A stretch of DNA of 20,900 nucleotides from Deltaproteobacteria bacterium (GTDB lineage: Bacteria > Myxococcota > UBA796 > SXON01). Numbering within the stretch: the first letter of the stretch is position 1; each line of letters opens with the position of its first letter. The stretch is taken from the NCBI GenBank assembly GCA_947483545.1, contig CANKNP010000044.1, positions 1-20,900 on the forward strand, given 5' to 3'. The position numbers were made by a program, and so were the translations under genes. Positions 8,301-12,896 of this stretch are shown here, piece by piece. Under the pieces are notes generated by a model. It was given only the letters and a program-made list of their open reading frames with translations, had not been told where the DNA came from and did not search any database.

Positions 8301-8523
8301 CGTAGCTCCGATGTTCGGAATCGAAGAAAACGCCGAGCGGGGTCTTGCCATCCCGGTAGGTCACCGGGGACTCCTGCGCGATGATCGCCATGATCTCGTC
8401 ACGCGTGAATCCGGGGCCGGGATCCTTGACCACGTGCTGGGAGTAGGCGTACCACCCGGCGATCCCGGCGATGACCGAGAGCACCAGGGTCACCCAGGCG
8501 AGCCGCTTGAAAAAACGCTTCAT
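5368..8523 (-). CDS. Class A penicillin-binding protein (PBP1A/1C-type transglycosylase-transpeptidase)
   Basis: This 1051-residue bifunctional peptidoglycan synthase polymerises lipid II and cross-links the glycan strands at the outer face of the inner membrane. An N-terminal anchor (MKRFFKRLAWVTLVLSVIAG) precedes the GT51 transglycosylase domain, about 60-270. That domain has the catalytic Glu in AAEDGNFFKHPG (E92), GGSTLSQQTAKNL (123-135) and ILEFYANQ. The transpeptidase carries SxxK as STWK (S476), the SxN element as SEN (532-534) and KTGTT (889-893). A 70-residue Val/Pro/Glu-rich tail (about 980-1051) is poorly conserved. The start at 8523 is the only one giving a sensible membrane anchor; the frame stays open upstream into repeat sequence (to 8682), but those residues are repeat-derived. 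It heads a six-gene minus-strand run. The long spacer between SEN and KTG (about 355 residues) is large for the family. Confidence 0.93.
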   Translation of the reverse strand: MKRFFKRLAWVTLVLSVIAGIAGWYAYSQHVVKDPGPGFTRDEIMAIIAQESPVTYRDGKTPLGVFFDSEHRSYVSYTDLPKDWINAIIAAEDGNFFKHPGLDPKHIARAAWQNLQAGHVVAGGSTLSQQTAKNLFYRPDRSWRAKVTEGLNTLRLEAHFSKEDILEFYANQFHVSANGRGIGIAARYFFDKTPKELTTKECAFIAGLVKAPSRYNPFVGESEERREKARIAAEERTSYVLRRMNTEGYLNDRELAQLLKEPLAFRHGTFQYDRSVVIDEVQRQLDSQTFVDLFARLGIDNPSTAGIRITTTLDPITQREAVYGLWHHLTELGPKLEKRSPADLRLPDRTQMVMEPGVPLARHGFYMSRVSEAGEKSLTLDVGSRPCTVDEEGLGRIAAVLSAKAADIPPALPVGSFVLTSVRILEEGSAQCDLEMRPLLQGAVVVLEEGMVRAMVGGNDNRNFNRAMEAERQFGSTWKPILYMAGLQLGWLSTDVLDNRRNVFPFRDVWYYPHADHASDAYMPLTLVGARSENLASIWLLHHLTDRLNPEQLRQLAELTGFGGAEGAALAREKEAIKSSPERFPEYAFTLAREDVLSGLAFSAHPEDALALRSLQYGRGFAAERARVLGTAGSKERSERLAALGANLVGLEELAAGCASGVQLYQDVLTGTLACGAPPVGFELVIGTGAATLPTLTGDVVIDGRLHLSTLQELRRALDTRAAELVGKDPWAPEVLALNPDFRILVGLRYVTKLAQAFGVKSEIPTVMSLPLGAADITLLDVASMYQGMLRGERYSFPGQAFEDSAVPGLRNSFEVPAMEVGLIAEIRDSGGNVLYRATGKAEPVADPVSGELTGDILRNVVKIGTGRRAASAVHTDAKDAPVIAAAGKTGTTNEYKNVAFVGMVPRAGGQGRWGQGFTIAAYVGYDDNRPMKRGSFKVQGASGALPVWIATARGLAEAGLLETIAEYTPSPGLMRVAVPPTTGTEGVVEALVPEGGQRRFALLTQPATLTAGVVEIAPVVAVPVVEGEVPPVVEIPADLAVPEPSVWDGM

Positions 8524-8553
8524 GCGGCGCGGTAACGCAAGGGGCGTGCCGCA

Positions 8554-8581
8554 GGCTGTAGGCTGTAGGTTGTAGGCTGTA
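8554..8581. repeat. Four tandem heptamers GGCTGTA (one GGTTGTA)
   Basis: Four consecutive 7-bp units lie just upstream of the penicillin-binding protein start: GGCTGTA twice, GGTTGTA, then GGCTGTA. They fall in the 5' untranslated or promoter side of that gene. They could be a simple-sequence expansion or binding sites; nothing decides between these. Confidence 0.8.
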
Positions 8582-8608
8582 GTGCATAGGGTGGCAGCGG
8601 CGGTATTT

Positions 8609-8659
8609 CCCTTCTCCCCCTTGGGGAGAAGGTGGCCGGTACTCCGGCCGGATGAGGGG
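8609..8659 (+). repeat. REP-like palindromic element, copy 1
   Basis: This 51-bp element has two adjacent stem-loops. The first is CCCTTCTCCC paired with GGGGAGAAGG, and the second is GGCCGG paired with CCGGCC; it closes with GGATGAGGG. Two more copies of the same design lie at 15363-15412 (inverted) and 15511-15564. Elements with these CCCTTCTCCC...GGATGAGGG ends are widely dispersed in high-GC proteobacterial genomes, as I recall. It sits in the 8524-8727 intergenic region, which holds no gene. Confidence 0.85.
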
Positions 8660-8673
8660 ATCACAAAACCCCT

Positions 8674-8712
8674 CCGGATCACAGATCAGCTGGGGGCCGA
8701 TCTGTGATCCGG
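8674..8712. promoter_or_regulatory. Perfect 14-bp inverted repeat before the zinc-ribbon lipoprotein array
   Basis: CCGGATCACAGATC (8674-8687) is exactly complementary to GATCTGTGATCCGG (8699-8712) across an 11-nt loop. It ends 15 nt before the ATG of the first array gene. As DNA it could be an operator for a dimeric regulator shared by the divergent genes. As RNA it would form a strong hairpin beside the initiation region and could limit or time translation of the polycistron. There is no T run after it on the plus strand, so a simple intrinsic terminator is unlikely. Confidence 0.6.
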
Positions 8713-8727
8713 TGTAAACTGCGCGCG

Positions 8728-9084
8728 ATGCTCACCTGCTCCACCTGCGGCGTTCACGTGCTCGATCGGTGTCCGACGTGCGGGTGCGAGCCGGGCGCGG
8801 GCTTGGCCAGCGCGGGGGCCAAGATCCTCGGGTTGGTCCTTGGTCCGATGCTCGCCGGCTGCGTCTCGATGTACGGGCTTGTCGCCACCGACCGACCGGG
8901 CGATTGCTGCGACCCCTCCGACGAGACGGGCGGCGGCGGCGCCGATGACGATGAGGACGGCTTCATCGACGAGAACGACGGCGGCGAGGACTGCGACGAT
9001 CAGAACGAGGACGTGAACCCCGCCGCCGACGAAGAAGCCGGCGACGGCGTCGACTCCAACTGCGATGGCGAGGACGATACCTGA
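8728..9084 (+). CDS. Zinc-ribbon/lipobox/MopE-like small protein, array member 1
   Basis: This 118-residue protein of no recognised name has a three-part build. Residues 1-20 carry CSTCG and CPTCGC (C4, C7, C15, C18, plus C20), a zinc-ribbon-like knuckle pair. Residues 31-45 form a hydrophobic stretch ending in a textbook lipobox LAGC (C45). A short YG motif (49-50) follows, then an Asp/Glu-rich tail with DEDGFIDENDGGEDCDDQNEDVNP and a terminal DGVDSNCDGEDDT. The tail matches the MopE-type metal-binding motif and its DxDxDG loop suggests calcium binding. The ATG at 8728 was chosen because the four following paralogues all start at the same point relative to the first CxxC. An in-frame GTG at 8704 lies inside the inverted repeat. 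The stop overlaps the next ATG by one base. Confidence 0.82.
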   Translation: MLTCSTCGVHVLDRCPTCGCEPGAGLASAGAKILGLVLGPMLAGCVSMYGLVATDRPGDCCDPSDETGGGGADDDEDGFIDENDGGEDCDDQNEDVNPAADEEAGDGVDSNCDGEDDT

Positions 9085-9452
9085 TGCTGCCCGTTTGTTC
9101 GGACTGTGGCCAATACGTGAAGGTGAACGCCGCGAGCTGCCCGTTCTGCGACGCCGAGCTTGTCCGCGCCCCGCCGGGGCTTCGGCTCCCGAGCGCCGCC
9201 TCGGTCGCGCTGGGCCTGTCGCTGGTCGCGTTGAACGCCTGCGGGGTCGGCGTGGCGGTGGCGGAGTATGGGGTGGCCATCAGTGACGACACGCAGCAGG
9301 GCAGCGGCGAAGACGACGATGGCGACGGCTTCATCGACGAGAACGACGGCGGCGACGACTGCGACGATCAAGACGAAGCCGTGAACCCCGAAGCCGAGGA
9401 AGAGCCCGGCGATGGCACCGACTCCAACTGCGATGGCGAGGACGACACCTGA
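9084..9452 (+). CDS. Zinc-ribbon/lipobox/MopE-like small protein, array member 2
   Basis: This 122-residue paralogue has C5-x-x-C8 and C19-PF-C22 knuckles within MLPVCSDCGQYVKVNAASCPFC. A PPGLRLPS linker leads to a hydrophobic segment ASVALGLSLVALNAC ending in a lipobox-like LNAC (C53). Then come EYGVAISDD, an acidic block GEDDDGDGFIDENDGGDDCDD, and DGTDSNCDGEDDT at the end. If the lipobox is used, the mature lipoprotein would be about 70 residues of mostly acidic sequence with one Cys pair, outside the inner membrane. The 52-residue zinc-ribbon piece would stay in the cytoplasm. Both boundaries are TGATG overlaps, so its translation is probably coupled to the genes on either side. Confidence 0.82.
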   Translation: MLPVCSDCGQYVKVNAASCPFCDAELVRAPPGLRLPSAASVALGLSLVALNACGVGVAVAEYGVAISDDTQQGSGEDDDGDGFIDENDGGDDCDDQDEAVNPEAEEEPGDGTDSNCDGEDDT

Positions 9453-9694
9453 TGCTCCCTGTCTGCCCTTGGTGCAGCGAGTTCTTGAGGACGAACGCTG
9501 AGAGTTGCCCGCGGTGCCGGAGCATCCTGACCGGGCCGCAGCCGGGGGTACGCCCCGCCAGGGAAGCGCCGACCGCCAGCGTAGCGGGCGCGATCTACGG
9601 GCTGGCCTTCCTCTTCGAAGATGTGAACCCCGAAGCCGAGGAAGTTCCCGGCGATGACACCGACTCCAACTGCGATGGCGAGGACGACACCTGA
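9452..9694 (+). CDS. Array member 3, internally deleted zinc-ribbon/MopE-like protein
   Basis: This 80-residue paralogue keeps an intact ribbon (C5, C8, C19, C22 in MLPVCPWCSEFLRTNAESCPRC). It has lost the lipobox Cys: the hydrophobic part reads ASVAGAIYGLAFLF with no Cys. The whole Asp-rich DxDxDG loop and the first tail Cys are also missing, so it passes straight to EDVNPEAEEVPGDDTDSNCDGEDDT. Its last 75 or so bases are almost identical to those of member 2, consistent with recent duplication or gene conversion. The frame and both TGATG junctions survive, so it still passes ribosomes to member 4. It is probably a decaying or repurposed copy. Confidence 0.7.
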   Translation: MLPVCPWCSEFLRTNAESCPRCRSILTGPQPGVRPAREAPTASVAGAIYGLAFLFEDVNPEAEEVPGDDTDSNCDGEDDT

Positions 9695-10047
9695 TGCTCC
9701 CTGTTTGTTCGATTTGTGGCCAGTATGTTCGCGTCGGCGCTGAGCGGTGCCCGTTCTGCAAGGCGGTGCTGATCCAGGCACCCCCTGGCCTGCGGATGCC
9801 CAGCGCATCCTCTGTGGCATTGGGCCTTTCGCTCGTCTCGTTGAGCGCCTGCTTTGTCGGGGTCTCCAAATATGGCGTGGCCTCCACCGGCAACTTTGAG
9901 ACCGGCGATGGTGAGGACGACGACAACGACGGCTACCTGGACGGCGAGGGGGACTGCGACGATGAGAACGCGGACATCCACCCCGACGCGGAGGAGACCC
10001 CCGGCGATGGCGTGGACTCCAACTGCGACGGCGAGGACGACACCTGA
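9694..10047 (+). CDS. Zinc-ribbon/lipobox/MopE-like small protein, array member 4
   Basis: This 117-residue paralogue is closest to member 2. The ribbon has C5, C8, C19 and C22 (MLPVCSICGQYVRVGAERCPFC), with a PPGLRMPS linker. The hydrophobic segment SSVALGLSLVSLSAC ends in a good lipobox LSAC (C53), followed by a KYGVAST motif. The acidic tail is GEDDDNDGYLDGEGDCDDENADIHPDAEE, ending DGVDSNCDGEDDT. The DxDxDG loop and both tail Cys are present, so metal binding and a disulfide are plausible. It is joined to its neighbours by one-base TGATG overlaps. Confidence 0.82.
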   Translation: MLPVCSICGQYVRVGAERCPFCKAVLIQAPPGLRMPSASSVALGLSLVSLSACFVGVSKYGVASTGNFETGDGEDDDNDGYLDGEGDCDDENADIHPDAEETPGDGVDSNCDGEDDT

Positions 10048-10352
10048 TGCGTACCTGCGCGGCCTGCGGCCAGTTCCACGACGGCGTGTGTCCAAGCTGC
10101 GGGAGCCGGAGCTTCGGGCCCTCGGCCGCGATGCTCGCGCTCGGGCTCTTCGCCGGCTGCGATGGCAAAGCCGTCGCCCTCTACGGCGCCGCGGTCACCG
10201 ACACCGGCTTGTCGGAGGCGGACGAGGACTCCGATGGGTTCTCGGAGCTGACCGGCGACTGCGACGACAGCGACGCCACCCGAAACCCCGACGCGGTCGA
10301 GACGCCGGGAGATGGGGTGGATTCGAATTGTGACGGGGAGGATGACACCTAG
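10047..10352 (+). CDS. Zinc-ribbon/lipobox/MopE-like small protein, array member 5
   Basis: This 101-residue member is the most divergent and ends the array. Its ribbon is shorter (C4, C7, C15, C18 in MRTCAACGQFHDGVCPSC). The hydrophobic segment AAMLALGLFAGC ends in a lipobox-like FAGC (C38), followed by ALYGAAVTD. The tail has DEDSDGFSELTGDCDDSDATRNPDAVE and the same DGVDSNCDGEDDT end as the others. It begins at the TGATG shared with member 4 and stops 5 nt before the convergent ABC permease gene, leaving no room for a normal terminator. Confidence 0.8.
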   Translation: MRTCAACGQFHDGVCPSCGSRSFGPSAAMLALGLFAGCDGKAVALYGAAVTDTGLSEADEDSDGFSELTGDCDDSDATRNPDAVETPGDGVDSNCDGEDDT

Positions 10353-10357
10353 CCCCC

Positions 10358-11173
10358 CTACACCAAATCCGGAAACGCCTTCCGATTGTGCGCAAACACG
10401 CTGGCCCCCACCAGCAGCGCCAACCCCGCCGTGATCGCGGCATACAACATCGACGTGCTCGCCGGAAACGTCTGGTTGAGCAACAACGACTGATACACCC
10501 CGATCAGCTGCGCCATCGGATTTGGATACAACAGCAGGATGAACTGACGCGGGTATGCGCTCGCGGGGTAGAACACCGGGGTCACGAACATCCCGATCAT
10601 CAAGCCCGCGTTGACCCAATGTCCCATGTCGCGGAAATACACGTTCAGCGTTGCTAGGAACAATCCCACACCCAGCGTGAACGCCGCCTGGATCGCGAAG
10701 AAGGGCAGCGCCAGGAAAATGTGCCACGACCAGCCTTCACCGAGCAGAAGCATGCCCAACAGCAGGATCGCAAAGCGAAACCCCTGGTTCACGAGCGTGG
10801 ACAGCACCAGGTGCGCCGGCAACACAATCGCGGGAAAATTCAATTTTCGGACCAGGTGGGCATGATCCGTGATGCAGCTCGTACACCGGACAATGCCATC
10901 TGCGAAGCCCGCCCAGGCCAACATCCCGCAGAACAGGAACAGCACGTAATGTTGGGTGCTGCCGGCCGGGTGAAAACTGACCGCGAGCAGCGTGTGAAAA
11001 ACGAAAGTGTAGGTGAGCAGCTCGAGGATCGGGTTGAGGATGGTCCAGAACAAGCCCATCGACGAGCCGACGTACCGGGCGCGGATCTCGTTCTTGGTGA
11101 ACGCCCCCAGGAGCGACCTCGCCCGCCACAGGGCGACGAGCTCCGCCGCAGCGCTCGGCGGGGGAGGGCGCAT
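10358..11173 (-). CDS. ABC-2 type polysaccharide/O-antigen export permease (Wzm/TagG-like)
   Basis: This 271-residue integral membrane protein with about six helices resembles the permeases that, with a partner ATPase, export O-antigen, capsule or teichoic acid precursors. Typical features are the N-terminal interface helix LLGAFTKNEIRARYVGSSMGLFWTILNP (about 21-48), KLNFPAIVLPAHLV in the middle, LNVYFRDMGHWVNAGLMIGMFVTPVFYP, and LYPNPMAQLIGVYQ. Size and motif order are complete. The usual Wzt/TagH ATPase is not next to it: downstream is the convergent small-protein array and upstream is the FadL-type gene, whose stop is 11 nt away. It may use an ATPase encoded elsewhere. Confidence 0.9.
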   Translation of the reverse strand: MRPPPPSAAAELVALWRARSLLGAFTKNEIRARYVGSSMGLFWTILNPILELLTYTFVFHTLLAVSFHPAGSTQHYVLFLFCGMLAWAGFADGIVRCTSCITDHAHLVRKLNFPAIVLPAHLVLSTLVNQGFRFAILLLGMLLLGEGWSWHIFLALPFFAIQAAFTLGVGLFLATLNVYFRDMGHWVNAGLMIGMFVTPVFYPASAYPRQFILLLYPNPMAQLIGVYQSLLLNQTFPASTSMLYAAITAGLALLVGASVFAHNRKAFPDLV

Positions 11174-11184
11174 CGCCGCCGTGG

Positions 11185-12750
11185 TCAGCCTGCTGCCGAC
11201 GGTTCAGCGGGGGCGGCCGGCTCCTCGGGGGCCTTCGGCTCCTTCGGGGACTTGGGCGCCTTTGGCGCCGGGGTGCCACCGTCCTTCGGTTGGCCCAGGT
11301 ACACCGTCGCGCCGATCGCCACAAACGTCAGGCGGCTGGTGAACTGACCGTTGCCGACGATGGTTCCCTCGCCCACGGAAGTGTTCGAGAAGTCGCTGAG
11401 GTCCACCTCCAGCTGGATCTGCCGCAGCTCCGAGTCCGTGATCGCCCGATTGGCGAGAAACTGCTCGGCGAACGAGACGTCCAACGCAAGGTGGTGACCC
11501 ACCCTCACCGTCGCGCCCGCCGCCACCCCCCACTTGTTCCCATCCACGACCGCCACACCCTGGCGCGCCGTCGGCACAGAGCTCGTCTCGTAGTGCACCC
11601 CCGCGGCGAGCCGGAGCCAGTCCGTCACGTCGTAGTCGGCGCCGAGCCTCGCCGAATAGGAGTCCACAAAGCCGGTCAGGATGGAGATGTCGTCAACCAG
11701 CTCAATATCTTCGGTCAAAAGCACAGAGTCTGGATCATGCGCGAGCGTGACGCCACCGTCCGAGCAGTCGTCTTCGGTGCAGAGCTCGATCCGCAGCTCT
11801 TCAGACTCGGACCAGTGCGTCCAGGTGCCATCGGCCTCCACGCGGAGCTTGGGCACCGGCTTCACCTGGACGCCCACGCGCACAATCCAGGGGGTCGTGA
11901 CGTACAGGTTCACGTCATCGTCCGTGAATGTCGGGCCGGTTTCGCCCGACGTATCCTCGTTCGCCAGCTGCCCGCCTACGAAGCTGTCGGGGTTGAACCC
12001 CACGTCCAGGGTGCCCGGCGCGACGTAGTGGATCGCAGGCTGCACGGACGCGCCGACGTCGAGCCACTTGGTAGGCTGAACGAGCAGGCCCGCGTTCCAA
12101 CTGAACTTGGCAGGGTCCCACGTCTCCAGGTTGAGCTCGACATCGTCGGCAGGGTCCTCGCTGTCTCCCGACAACGGCGCCGAGACCTTGAGCCGCTGGT
12201 CCACCCGCAGAAACGTGTACTCGAGCCCGGCGCCGATCGAGAGCCACGGGGTGATCCGCTGTGCCACCGAAGGCCCGGCGTACACCTGCCAGACGAGACT
12301 GTCGATCAGCGAGTAGCGCTGCGCCCCATCGGGGTCGTAGGCCATGTTCGGGGACGTCGGGACGTACAAGCCGAGCGCGAGGTGGGTGTCCTTCAAGATC
12401 GGAGCGATGCCGCCCAGGTGCGTGGCAAACCCGCCTTGCGGCTCGAGCTGCGGCGACCCGACGTTCTCGACGGGCTCGAACGAGAGGTCGTCGTCCGTGC
12501 CGAACTCCCCGTCGTCGCCGGCCTCGTCAAGCCGGTCAAAACGCACGTACTGGCCCACCCCCCAGCCGTTCAAGTTGAAGATCGGGCGGTCGATGTTCAC
12601 GAGCGCCGCGGGGTTGTAGTACATCGCGGAGATGTCGTCCGCACCGCAGACGAACGCGCCACCGCGGCCGATCGCGCGGGTGCCCGAGTCCAAGAAGTAG
12701 TACGACGCCGCCGAGGCGGAGGGGGTGAGCAGGGTGAGCAGCAGGATCAT
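11185..12750 (-). CDS. FadL/OMPP1/TodX-family outer-membrane protein with C-terminal Pro/Lys/Ala tail
   Basis: This is a 521-residue beta-barrel of the long-chain fatty acid/hydrophobic compound transporter family. A short signal peptide (about 1-14, ending SASA) is followed by the family hallmark GRGGAFVCGADDISAMYYNPAAL (28-50). Many alternating amphipathic strands follow, such as WLSIGAGLEYTFLRVDQRL and WLRLAAGVHYETSS. An extracellular-type loop holds a Cys pair in ELCTEDDCSDGG. The last strand (about FVAIGATVYLG, ending near 486) is followed by 35 residues of PAPKAPKSPKEPKAPEEP type, which is unusual because the terminal strand normally ends the protein. The start at 12750 gives the signal peptide; the frame extends upstream without conserved sequence. 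Upstream of the permease by 11 nt, so possibly co-transcribed. The substrate is unknown. Confidence 0.88.
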   Translation of the reverse strand: MILLLTLLTPSASAASYYFLDSGTRAIGRGGAFVCGADDISAMYYNPAALVNIDRPIFNLNGWGVGQYVRFDRLDEAGDDGEFGTDDDLSFEPVENVGSPQLEPQGGFATHLGGIAPILKDTHLALGLYVPTSPNMAYDPDGAQRYSLIDSLVWQVYAGPSVAQRITPWLSIGAGLEYTFLRVDQRLKVSAPLSGDSEDPADDVELNLETWDPAKFSWNAGLLVQPTKWLDVGASVQPAIHYVAPGTLDVGFNPDSFVGGQLANEDTSGETGPTFTDDDVNLYVTTPWIVRVGVQVKPVPKLRVEADGTWTHWSESEELRIELCTEDDCSDGGVTLAHDPDSVLLTEDIELVDDISILTGFVDSYSARLGADYDVTDWLRLAAGVHYETSSVPTARQGVAVVDGNKWGVAAGATVRVGHHLALDVSFAEQFLANRAITDSELRQIQLEVDLSDFSNTSVGEGTIVGNGQFTSRLTFVAIGATVYLGQPKDGGTPAPKAPKSPKEPKAPEEPAAPAEPSAAG

Positions 12751-12837
12751 GGCGCGGGGCGTATCAACTTTGTGGGGGGCAAGCCCACGGTTGCAAGGGC
12801 GCCTGTCACGCCCGGGGTCCGCCCCCGCCGTGCGCCG

Positions 12838-12855
12838 CCCGTGGGCATCCACGGG
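12838..12855. promoter_or_regulatory. 7-bp perfect inverted repeat in the FadL/amidohydrolase divergent region
   Basis: CCCGTGG (12838-12844) and CCACGGG (12849-12855) face each other across a 4-nt loop. They lie 42 nt upstream of the amidohydrolase start and about 88 nt upstream of the FadL-type start. It may be an operator or a leader hairpin. The rest of 12751-12896 shows no clear -35/-10 pair or gene. Confidence 0.4.
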
Positions 12856-12896
12856 GTCCGGCGCGACCGGCCGCACCCCACGATAAGCGCCCGGCC

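Noticed and set aside
6256..8535. Long plus-strand open frame opposite the penicillin-binding protein gene
   Set aside because: The product is Arg/Glu/His-rich without any domain, while the minus strand has every GT51 and transpeptidase motif.
8674..8712. Rho-independent terminator
   Set aside because: The stem is long, but no T run follows on either strand and it lies upstream of both divergent genes.
8704..8727. GTG at 8704 as the start of array member 1
   Set aside because: It lies inside the inverted repeat, and the added residues IRCKLRA have no counterpart in the four paralogues, which all begin just before the first CxxC.
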